Source: Veillonellaceae bacterium SB90 (GTDB taxonomy: Bacteria > Bacillota > Negativicutes > Selenomonadales > Selenomonadaceae). From it: DNA of 26,068 nt. Both the position numbers and the translations under genes were made by a program. Below are positions 14,855-21,312 of this stretch, in pieces. The stretch lies in the NCBI GenBank assembly GCA_902364065.1, contig CABJCJ010000033.1:1-26068 (forward strand). Direction: 5' to 3'. The first letter of the stretch is position 1. Every line of letters begins with the position of its first letter. The notes under the pieces are model-generated. The model saw only the letters and a program-made list of their open reading frames with translations, did no database searches and was not told the DNA's origin.

Positions 14855-14886
14855 AAAAAGCGTTTTAAGGATTTTACAATTCCATA

Positions 14887-15001
14887 GACACGGGGAGCTT
14901 GCCCGGCGGCCGCAGCGCGCGGCGTCAAAGCAGGCTGAGAGGGAGTTCGTGACTCCGACCCGGGAACCTGATTTGGATAATGCCAACGTAGGGATGCGCA
15001 G
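14887..15001 (+). ncRNA. TPP riboswitch (THI element)
   Basis: The conserved thi-box segments are present in order: CACGGGGAGC at the 5' side, GCTGAGAGGG, GACCCGGGAACCTGATTTGG and GGATAATGCCAACGTAGGGA. This aptamer binds thiamin pyrophosphate. A terminator hairpin follows at 15035-15068, so control is probably by transcription termination when TPP is abundant. It governs the downstream thiS-thiG, thiH and tenI genes, consistent with their function. Confidence 0.97.
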
Positions 15002-15034
15002 GAAATGCGATCGAGCGATGTTTCTGCATGTACA

Positions 15035-15068
15035 GGGAGACGACCAGAGTCAGGTTGCCTCCCTTTTT
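15035..15068 (+). terminator. Expression-platform terminator of the TPP riboswitch
   Basis: GGGAGACGACC (15035-15045) pairs with GGTTGCCTCCC (15053-15063, one mismatch and one G-T), followed by TTTTT. It lies 34 nt after the aptamer and 70 nt before the thiS-thiG start, the expected place for the regulated terminator. Confidence 0.85.
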
Positions 15069-15137
15069 GTTTTGGCTGGTGGCGTTTTGAGCATGCCGGG
15101 ACGTTGGGGAGCTGTGATTTTCGGAGGAGGATGCAAG

Positions 15138-16121
15138 ATGGTACGAATCAATGGCGAGCTGCAGGCAAAAGAGGGCCTGAGCGTGGCGGATTATCTGGCG
15201 GAGGCCGGCTACGACCGGCGGGCCGTGGCCGTGGAGCACAACGGCGTGATCCTCGCGCGCGAGGCCTACGATACGACGGTGCTCAGCGATGGGGATGAGG
15301 TCGAGGTCGTCTGCTTCATGGGCGGCGGCTCGGGCGCCGGTGATAAGGAAGCAAAAGACGATGCACTCGTCATCGGCGGCCACACGTTTCACTCGCGCTT
15401 CATCCTGGGCTCGGGCAAGTACTCGCTGAAGCTCATCCAGGCGGCGGTCGAGTATGCCGGCGCCGAGCTCATCACGGTGGCCGTGCGCCGCGCCAACACG
15501 AAAGAGAAGGAAAACATCCTCGACTACGTGCCAAAAAATATCACGCTCCTGCCGAACACGTCGGGTGCGCGTACGGCGGACGAGGCCGTGCGCATCGCAC
15601 ACCTTGCGCGGGCGCTCGGCTGCGGCGATTTCGTGAAGATCGAGATCATGCGCGACTCCAAGTATCTGCTGCCGGACAACAACGAGACAATCAAGGCCAC
15701 GGAAATCCTCGCGAAGGAAGGCTTCATCGTCATGCCCTACATGTACCCCGACCTCAACGCCGCGCGCGACCTCGCAGCGGCCGGTGCAGCCGCCGTCATG
15801 CCGCTTGCAGCGCCCATCGGCTCGAACCGGGGACTCGCGACGAAGGAATTCATCCAGATCCTCATCGATGAGATCGACCTGCCGATCATCGTCGACGCCG
15901 GCATCGGCGCGCCGTCGCAGGCATGCGAGGCCATGGAGATGGGCGCGGCGGCCATCATGGCCAACACGGCGCTCGCGACGGCCGGCAATGTGCCGCTCAT
16001 GGCTTCAGCCTTTGGCGACGCCATCCGGGCGGGCCGCAAGGCGTACCTTGCGGGGCTCGGGCGCGTGCTGAGCCGCGGCGCCGAGGCTTCCGACCCGCTG
16101 ACGGGTTTCCTGCGCAATTGA
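15138..16121 (+). CDS. ThiS-ThiG fusion: sulfur carrier protein joined to thiazole synthase
   Basis: A 327-residue fusion. Residues 1-64 are a ThiS beta-grasp sulfur carrier ([20 protein letters not shown] through EVVCFMGGG), and residues about 76-327 are a complete ThiG thiazole synthase (EC 2.8.1.10). ThiG features include [17 protein letters not shown], the Schiff-base lysine candidate K167 in [25 protein letters not shown] and [11 protein letters not shown]. ThiS normally ends in a free Gly-Gly that is adenylated and converted to thiocarboxylate; here G62-G64 are followed by a short linker, so the fusion must be processed or act differently. Such fusions are known (annotated as bifunctional sulfur carrier/thiazole synthase). 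The ATG at 15138 follows GGAGGAGG; longer in-frame starts would lie inside the riboswitch. Confidence 0.95.
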   Translation: MVRINGELQAKEGLSVADYLAEAGYDRRAVAVEHNGVILAREAYDTTVLSDGDEVEVVCFMGGGSGAGDKEAKDDALVIGGHTFHSRFILGSGKYSLKLIQAAVEYAGAELITVAVRRANTKEKENILDYVPKNITLLPNTSGARTADEAVRIAHLARALGCGDFVKIEIMRDSKYLLPDNNETIKATEILAKEGFIVMPYMYPDLNAARDLAAAGAAAVMPLAAPIGSNRGLATKEFIQILIDEIDLPIIVDAGIGAPSQACEAMEMGAAAIMANTALATAGNVPLMASAFGDAIRAGRKAYLAGLGRVLSRGAEASDPLTGFLRN

Positions 16122-16134
16122 GGAGGTGGCAGTT

Positions 16135-17388
16135 ATGAAAGAGAATCAGTTCCTCGTGGATTCCAGCCGCCTGAGCGAGGCCGCACTCGCCAAGAAACAC
16201 CGCCTTGAGCACGATCCCTCGTGCCGCACGGACCCCATGGCCTATCTGCCGGATATGGAAGAGATCCGCTCCGATGTGCGCGAGAAGGTCATCGCGGCCA
16301 TGAACGCCTACGATCCCGATGCCTACACGATCCAGGACGTCCGTCGCGCGCTCGACCACCGCATCTGCAGCGTCGAGGATTTCAAGGCCCTGCTGTCGCC
16401 TGCCGCGCAGCCCCTGCTCGAGGAGATGGCAAGGCGTGCGCGGCTCGAGACGAGCCGCCATTTCGGCAACACGGTCTATCTCTTCACGCCGCTCTACATC
16501 GCCAATTACTGCGAGAATTACTGCGTCTACTGCGGCTTCAACTGCTACAACGACATTCAGCGCCTGCAGCTGACGTCCGAGGAGATCGAGCATGAGATGC
16601 AGGTCATCGCCAGGAGCGGCATGGAGGAGATCCTGCTGCTCACGGGCGAGAGCAAGACGAAGAGCAGCGTCGCCTACATCGGCGAGGCCTGCAAACTCGC
16701 GCGCAAATACTTCCGCAACGTCGGCCTCGAAGTCTACCCGATGAACGTCAGGGACTACAAGTACCTGCATGAATGCGGCGCGGACTACGTGACGGTCTTC
16801 CAGGAGACGTATGACCTCAAGAAATACGAGACGCTGCATCTTATGGGCCACAAGCGCGTCTGGCCGTACCGCTTCGAGGCGCAGGAGCGCGCGCTCATGG
16901 CCGGCATGCGCGGCGTCGGCTTCTCGGCACTCCTCGGCCTCGCGGATTTCCGCAAGGATGCGCTCGCAACGGCACTGCACGTCTGGCATCTGCAGCGCAA
17001 GTATCCGCAGGCGGAATTCTCGCTGTCGTGTCCGCGCCTCAGACCCATCATCAACAACGAGAAGATCAACCCGCTCGACGTCGGCGAGCGCCAGCTCTGC
17101 CAGATTATCTGCGCGTACCGCATCTTCCTGCCGTATGTCGGCATCACCGTCTCGTCGCGCGAGAGGGCGTCCTTCCGCAACGGCATCGCGAAGATCGCGG
17201 CGACGAAGATCTCGGCGGGCGTCTCGACGGGCATCGGCGACCACGAGGAGAAATACACGGGGAAGGAGACGGAGGAGAAGGGCGACGCGCAGTTTGAGAT
17301 CTGCGATTCCCGCAGCCTCGGCAGCATGTACCACGATATGGCCGCCGAGGGCCTGCAGCCCGTCCTCAACGACTATGTCTATCTCTGA
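16135..17388 (+). CDS. thiH: 2-iminoacetate synthase ThiH (radical SAM)
   Basis: A 417-residue radical SAM tyrosine lyase (EC 4.1.99.19) that cleaves tyrosine to dehydroglycine and p-cresol, providing the glycine-derived part of the thiazole ring in anaerobes. The cluster motif CX3CX2C is C126, C130 and C133 in YCENYCVYCGFNC. LLLTGESKTKSSVAYI, MNVRDYKYLHECGADYVTVFQETYD and the HMMGHKR-like LHLMGHKR follow in family order. The start at 16135 is set by a perfect AGGAGGTGG (16121-16129) overlapping the upstream stop; a GTG at 16126 falls within that ribosome site and is rejected. It ends overlapping tenI by 14 nt. It belongs to the TPP-riboswitch operon. Confidence 0.97.
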   Translation: MKENQFLVDSSRLSEAALAKKHRLEHDPSCRTDPMAYLPDMEEIRSDVREKVIAAMNAYDPDAYTIQDVRRALDHRICSVEDFKALLSPAAQPLLEEMARRARLETSRHFGNTVYLFTPLYIANYCENYCVYCGFNCYNDIQRLQLTSEEIEHEMQVIARSGMEEILLLTGESKTKSSVAYIGEACKLARKYFRNVGLEVYPMNVRDYKYLHECGADYVTVFQETYDLKKYETLHLMGHKRVWPYRFEAQERALMAGMRGVGFSALLGLADFRKDALATALHVWHLQRKYPQAEFSLSCPRLRPIINNEKINPLDVGERQLCQIICAYRIFLPYVGITVSSRERASFRNGIAKIAATKISAGVSTGIGDHEEKYTGKETEEKGDAQFEICDSRSLGSMYHDMAAEGLQPVLNDYVYL

Positions 17389-17965
17389 TGTCATCTGCGT
17401 GACGAATCGCCATGTGTTTGCCCATGAAGAGGATTTCCTCGCGCGCCTGGCCGCGATCGCTGCTCACCAGCCGCGGGCCATTGTGCTGCGCGAGAAGGAC
17501 CTAACGGAAGAAGCCTACGAAACGCTCGCGCAAAAGGTCCTTCATCTCTGCAAAGAGGCGGGGGTCCCCGGCATCGTGCACGGCTTCCCTGACGTGGCCA
17601 GGCGCCAGCATGCCGCAGGGGTGCATCTGCCGTTGCCTCGTCTTCGCCGCCTCGTCCCGGCAGAGCGCTCCTCCCTGGCGTCTTTCATGGAGCTTGGCAC
17701 CTCGTGCCACAGCGTCGCGGACGCGCAGGAAGCTGTGCGCCTCGGCTGCACGTATATCTTTGCCGGCCACATCTTTGCAACCTCGTGCAAGCCGGGCCTG
17801 CCGCCGCGCGGGCTGGACTTCCTGCAGGCGGTCACCGCCGCCGTGCCGCTTCCCGTCTACGCCATTGGCGGCCTGACGCCCGCGCGCGTGCCGCTCGTGC
17901 GCGCAGCCGGGGCCCAAGGAGCCTGTGCGATGGGCAGCCTGATGCAGGGGAGCCTCTGGCTCTGA
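17375..17965 (+). CDS. tenI: TenI-type thiazole tautomerase (ThiE/TenI family)
   Basis: A 196-residue TIM-barrel protein. The ThiE/TenI fold is shown by ICVTNRHVF, IVLREKDL, HAAGVHLP, GTSCHSVADAQEA and YAIGGLTPARV. The phosphate-loop region reads FAGHIFATSCKPGLPPRGLD; in thiamin phosphate synthase ThiE this is GP-F-T-TK, whereas Bacillus TenI has GH-F-TDCKKGLEGRG. The histidine (H132 here) corresponds to the TenI catalytic histidine. I therefore call it thiazole tautomerase (EC 5.3.99.10), which aromatises the ThiG product, rather than ThiE (EC 2.5.1.3). The ATG at 17375 overlaps the end of thiH by 14 nt, so translation is probably coupled. ThiE activity cannot be fully excluded. Confidence 0.82.
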   Translation: MSISDVICVTNRHVFAHEEDFLARLAAIAAHQPRAIVLREKDLTEEAYETLAQKVLHLCKEAGVPGIVHGFPDVARRQHAAGVHLPLPRLRRLVPAERSSLASFMELGTSCHSVADAQEAVRLGCTYIFAGHIFATSCKPGLPPRGLDFLQAVTAAVPLPVYAIGGLTPARVPLVRAAGAQGACAMGSLMQGSLWL

Positions 17966-18008
17966 TGCACCCTGCGCATGTGTAATACTGTATACATAAA
18001 AAGAGGGG

Positions 18009-18037
18009 TTGACGCCGGCAGGGCCGGAAGCTATAAT
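18009..18037 (+). promoter_or_regulatory. Promoter upstream of the amtB leader
   Basis: TTGACG (18009-18014), 17 bp, TATAAT (18032-18037). It is the only convincing promoter between tenI and amtB. The expected start near 18044 lies just before two successive terminator-like hairpins. I see no sigma-54 type GG-N10-GC promoter in the gap. Confidence 0.8.
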
Positions 18038-18069
18038 AGACACATCAGCAAGAGAACAAGAGGCAATGG

Positions 18070-18112
18070 AGCCCCGCGAGAAACCTAGGTACCAGGTTCT
18101 GCGGGGCTTTTT
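18070..18112 (+). terminator. First terminator-like hairpin in the amtB leader
   Basis: AGCCCCGC (18070-18077) pairs with GCGGGGCT (18101-18108), extended by AGAAACCT with AGGTTCT inside, then TTTTT ending at 18112. A transcript ending here would be about 70 nt, so it could also define a small RNA. Confidence 0.85.
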
Positions 18113-18176
18113 CTGTTCTTCAGGCTGACTGCATATCCGCAACATTCCTAACATCATCAACTCAGAAATGGACAAT

Positions 18177-18237
18177 GGCGTCCAGTGGTTCCCTGCCGCG
18201 AGATTCTCGCGGGAGCGGGGCGGCTGGGCGTCTTTTT
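18177..18237 (+). terminator. Second terminator-like hairpin in the amtB leader
   Basis: GGCGTCCAG (18177-18185) pairs with CTGGGCGTC (18224-18232, two G-T pairs), directly followed by TTTTT (18233-18237). The interior can form a further imperfect stem capped by CCGCGAG-ATT-CTCGCGG (18196-18212). Between it and amtB (18238-18315) I see no promoter. Confidence 0.7.
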
Positions 18238-18315
18238 CGTTTCACTCCCCTTCCTGCGGCTATGCAAAGCAATTATCCCAAATTCGTCTTCGGACCAAGA
18301 AAGGAAATGATTCAC

Positions 18316-19620
18316 ATGATTGATACGGGCGATACGGCCTGGGTCCTCATCAGTGCGGCCCTGGTCTTCATCATGACACCTGGTCTGGCTTTCTTCTACG
18401 GCGGCATGGTCCGCAGCAAAAACGTCCTGACCACGATTATGCAGAGCTTCTTCATCGTAGCGATGATTTCCGTTGAATGGATCATCCTCGGCTATGCCAT
18501 GACGTTTGGCACGGATATCGGCGGCTTCATCGGCAGCCTCGACAAGATTGGCCTTGCGGGCGTCGGCCTCAATGTGCTGGAGAACGGCACGATTCCGGAA
18601 CTCGCATTCGTCGCCTTCCAGTGCATGTTCGCCGTCATCACGCCGGCCCTCATCACGGGTGCATTTGCCGAACGCATGCGCTTCGCCGCCTTTGCTGTCC
18701 TCATCCTGCTCTGGGCCATCCTCATCTACAACCCGATGGCTCACTGGGTATGGGGCGGCGGCTTCCTCGCTCAGCTCGGCGCCCTTGACTTCGCCGGCGG
18801 CCTCGTCATCCACATCCTTTCCGGTGTTTCCGGCCTAACCATCTGCATCCTGCTCGGTGCACGCCGCGGCTATGGCCAGTTCGCCATGCTGCCGCACAAC
18901 CTGCCGATGACGGTCCTCGGCGCAGCGCTCCTCTGGTTCGGCTGGTTCGGGTTCAACGCCGGCTCGGCCCTTGGTGCCAACGGCCTTGCAGCCAACGCGT
19001 TCGTCACGACGCAGGCTGCCGCCGCTGCCGCCACGGTTTCCTGGGTCCTCGTTGAGTGGATCCGCAACGGCAAGCCGACCATCCTCGGCGCCGCATCCGG
19101 CTGCATCGCCGGCCTCGTCGCCATCACGCCGGCTGCCGGCTTCGTAAAGCCCATGCCTGCTGTCTGCATCGGCCTCATCGGCGGCATCGTCTGCTACCTC
19201 GCCGTCGCCGTCCTCAAGGAGAAGCTCGGTTACGATGATTCCCTCGACGCCTTCGGTGTCCATGGCATCGGCGGTACCTGGGGCTCGATTGCCACAGGCC
19301 TCTGGGCCACGACGGAAGTCAACCCGGCTGGTGCCGACGGTCTCTTCTACGGCGATTCGCATCTGCTCTTCGCGCAGGTCGTCTCGGTCATCGTCGCTTA
19401 TGCGCTGGCCATCGTCGGTACCTTCATCCTCTTCAAGATCGTCAGCGCCTTCATGAAGGTCCGCGCCGACGAGACGGAGGAGATTGCAGGCCTCGATGTC
19501 GTCGAGCACGGCGAGCGCGGCTATGCCAGCGCCATGATGGCCGGCAGCCCGATCGTCGCATCGCTTGAGAACTCCAGCGAGATGCTCGCGAACACGATTT
19601 TAAACACGCAGAAAGAGTGA
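18316..19620 (+). CDS. amtB: Ammonium transporter AmtB
   Basis: A 434-residue ammonium channel of the Amt/Rh family with about eleven membrane helices, conducting ammonium-derived ammonia across the inner membrane. Family landmarks are PGLAFFYGGMVRSKN at the start, the phenylalanine gate region AFQCMFAVITPALITGAFAER (F101, F105), and the pore twin histidines H166 (VIHILSG) and H316 (AFGVHGIGG). The ATG at 18316 is chosen with AAAGGA 10 nt upstream; the ATG at 18307 is too close to that site, and an open frame reaching back to 18175 would run through the second leader hairpin. The cytoplasmic tail after about residue 390 is acidic. It is followed after 7 nt by glnK, the usual partner that blocks AmtB at high nitrogen. 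Confidence 0.97.
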   Translation: MIDTGDTAWVLISAALVFIMTPGLAFFYGGMVRSKNVLTTIMQSFFIVAMISVEWIILGYAMTFGTDIGGFIGSLDKIGLAGVGLNVLENGTIPELAFVAFQCMFAVITPALITGAFAERMRFAAFAVLILLWAILIYNPMAHWVWGGGFLAQLGALDFAGGLVIHILSGVSGLTICILLGARRGYGQFAMLPHNLPMTVLGAALLWFGWFGFNAGSALGANGLAANAFVTTQAAAAAATVSWVLVEWIRNGKPTILGAASGCIAGLVAITPAAGFVKPMPAVCIGLIGGIVCYLAVAVLKEKLGYDDSLDAFGVHGIGGTWGSIATGLWATTEVNPAGADGLFYGDSHLLFAQVVSVIVAYALAIVGTFILFKIVSAFMKVRADETEEIAGLDVVEHGERGYASAMMAGSPIVASLENSSEMLANTILNTQKE

Positions 19621-19627
19621 GGCAGCC

Positions 19628-19999
19628 ATGAAGATTACAAAAGTAGAGATCATCACCCGCGCCAGCAAACTCGAAGAACTCAAGCAGGCGCTCAACGATA
19701 TCGGCGTGCTCGGCATGACAGTCAGCCAGGTATTCGGCTGCGGCCTCTCGAAGGGCCACACGGAAGTCTACCGCGGCAAGGAGTACGACATCAACCTCGT
19801 GCCGAAGATCAAGCTCGAGACGGTCGTCTGCGAGATTCCGGTCGAGCGCGTCCTCGAAGTCGCACAGAAAGCCGTGCGCACGGGCAACATCGGCGATGGC
19901 AAGATCTTCGTCTACGAGCTCACCGACGCCGTCCGCATCCGCACGGGCGACCGTGGACCGCAGGCCATCATGGACATCCCCGAAGAGAAGAAAGGATGA
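19628..19999 (+). CDS. glnK: Nitrogen regulatory protein P-II (GlnK-like)
   Basis: A 123-residue PII signal protein, slightly longer than the usual 112. The T-loop region is GHTEVYRGKEYDINL, with tyrosines Y48 and Y53; Y53 aligns with the uridylylated Tyr51 of enterobacterial PII. The C-terminal signature TGNIGDGKIFV and the ATP-site KIKLETVV region are intact. PII proteins bind ATP, ADP and 2-oxoglutarate and control AmtB by plugging its cytoplasmic exits. The start is 7 nt after the amtB stop and the pair is closed by a strong terminator at 20050-20094. Whether this cell uridylylates the tyrosine cannot be told here because no glnD is in the window. Confidence 0.96.
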   Translation: MKITKVEIITRASKLEELKQALNDIGVLGMTVSQVFGCGLSKGHTEVYRGKEYDINLVPKIKLETVVCEIPVERVLEVAQKAVRTGNIGDGKIFVYELTDAVRIRTGDRGPQAIMDIPEEKKG

Positions 20000-20049
20000 C
20001 CTGTTCACATTTGCAAACCCCTTCTAATTCCATACACAATGCATAGATG

Positions 20050-20094
20050 AAACAGAGGCCGCGCCGGTTTTCCGGCTGCGGCCTCTGTTTCTTT
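20050..20094. terminator. Strong terminator after glnK
   Basis: AAACAGAGGCCGC (20050-20062) pairs with GCGGCCTCTGTTT (20078-20090), with an inner stem GCCGG/CCGGC and loop TTTT; only one T bulges from an 18-bp stem. A T-rich tail follows (to 20094). The flanking A run means it could also work on the other strand, but no convergent gene needs it. Confidence 0.9.
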
Positions 20095-20105
20095 CAGCTC
20101 TATAA

Positions 20106-20134
20106 TTGAAATTCAAATTTGAATTTGATATAAT
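20106..20134 (+). promoter_or_regulatory. Promoter of the YbhGFSR-like exporter operon
   Basis: TTGAAA (20106-20111), 17 bp, TATAAT (20129-20134). The spacer is occupied by a palindrome (20109-20126), so a bound repressor would directly block RNA polymerase. A leader of about 80 nt precedes the first gene at 20220. Confidence 0.8.
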
Positions 20135-20160
20135 AAAAACAAAATGAAATTTGAATTTGA
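20109..20160. promoter_or_regulatory. Candidate operator: palindrome and repeated half in the exporter promoter
   Basis: An 18-bp perfect palindrome, AAATTCAAA/TTTGAATTT, spans 20109-20126 between the -35 and -10 boxes. The string AAATTTGAATTTGA occurs at 20115-20128 and again at 20147-20160, 32 bp apart (about three helical turns). The AT-rich palindrome stands out sharply in this GC-rich DNA. The TetR-family regulator at the operon end (25374-26018) is the natural candidate to bind it. Confidence 0.65.
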
Positions 20161-20219
20161 AATCCGGGTAAGAATCAGAAGAGCAAAAGACGCAACAGGC
20201 AAAGGGGAAGGGGTCTATC

Positions 20220-21221
20220 ATGAAACAGCCAAAGAAAATCGCGGCCGTCCTGGTACTCATCGTGCTGATTGGCGGTATCTGGTACGCGTATCAGCGCCAT
20301 GAGCAGCAGGCAAGGCTCGCGGCGGCGCGCGAAATCACGCTGTCGGGGAACGTCGACGTGCGCGAGATCACCGTGGCCTTCCGCGAGAGCGACCGCATCA
20401 GGGATCTCCTCGTGGAGGAAGGCGATACGGTCAGGGAGGGCGATGTGCTCGGCCATCTCGACAGCGATGAACTTATGCTCACGCTGCGCAAGACCGACGC
20501 GCAGATCGCCGCGCAGCAGAGTACGGTCGACAAGCTCCACAACGGCACGCGCACGGAGGAGGTCCGCCAGGCCGAGGCGCGTTTGCGTTCGGCACAGGCC
20601 GCGGCTGAGTATGCACGGGGCGTCTACATGCGCCGCCAGGCCATCTACGACAGCGTCGAGGGCGTGAGCGAGCAGGAGCTCGACAATGCGCGCACCGAGG
20701 CCAATGCCAAGGAGGCGGCCGTCGCCGAAGCATCGCAGGCCCTGCAGGAAGCACAGGCCGGGCCGCGCGAAGAGGATGTGCGCGAGGCGGAGGCTACCTT
20801 GAAGTCCCTGCAGGAGGAGCGCGCGCGTGAGGCGTACGTGCTCTCGCAGTACGAGCTCAAGGCACCGGCCGACGGCGTCATCCGCTCGCGCCTGCTGGAG
20901 CCCGGCGACATGGCTTCGCCCTCGGCACCCGTCTTCAAGCTCTCGCTGCTCGACAAGAAATGGGTGAGGGCTTACGTCAGCGAGACGGATCTTGGCCGCA
21001 TCTACGAGGGCCAGGCGGCCGACGTCTACATCGACAGCCGGAAGGACCAGCCAATCCACGGGCAGATCGGCTACATTTCGGATACGGCGGAATTCACGCC
21101 GAAGACCGTGCAGACGGATGAACTGCGCACGGCGCTCGTCTACGAGGTGCGCGTTTACGTGACCGACGACGACAATGTGCTGCGGCTCGGCATGCCGGCA
21201 ACGGTCCGGATTGCCTTATGA
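20220..21221 (+). CDS. HlyD-family periplasmic adaptor (YbhG-like)
   Basis: A 333-residue membrane fusion protein. It has an N-terminal membrane anchor (residues about 7-25), a lipoyl-like half (SGNVDVREITVAFRESDRI, then VEEGDTVREGDVLGHLD), a long helical coiled-coil hairpin (about 85-205, rich in Ala, Glu, Arg) and the second lipoyl half (YELKAPADGVIRSRLLEPGD), followed by the beta-barrel domain. It would bridge the ABC permeases in the inner membrane to the periplasm or an outer-membrane channel. Length and order match enterobacterial YbhG (about 330 residues). The ATG follows AAAGGGGAAGGGG. It is the first gene of a five-gene operon; a 91-nt gap separates it from the ATPase gene. Confidence 0.9.
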   Translation: MKQPKKIAAVLVLIVLIGGIWYAYQRHEQQARLAAAREITLSGNVDVREITVAFRESDRIRDLLVEEGDTVREGDVLGHLDSDELMLTLRKTDAQIAAQQSTVDKLHNGTRTEEVRQAEARLRSAQAAAEYARGVYMRRQAIYDSVEGVSEQELDNARTEANAKEAAVAEASQALQEAQAGPREEDVREAEATLKSLQEERAREAYVLSQYELKAPADGVIRSRLLEPGDMASPSAPVFKLSLLDKKWVRAYVSETDLGRIYEGQAADVYIDSRKDQPIHGQIGYISDTAEFTPKTVQTDELRTALVYEVRVYVTDDDNVLRLGMPATVRIAL

Positions 21222-21312
21222 GTGCGCCAGGGCGGCTGAGGATCCGCGCCGTTTATGGGGCTGATACGCGAAATCGCAGCGGCGGACCGGCAGGGGAAGG
21301 AGGCGAAGCGTG

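Noticed and set aside
14949..15137. N-terminal extension of the ThiS-ThiG fusion
   Set aside because: It would start within the TPP riboswitch and cross its terminator; the ThiS domain begins exactly at 15138.
18175..18315. N-terminal extension of AmtB from the ATG at 18175
   Set aside because: There is no ribosome site, the extension crosses the second leader hairpin, and it does not look like a signal peptide.
18113..18315. Sigma-54 promoter for amtB
   Set aside because: No GG-N10-GC pair in the right context was found in the gap.
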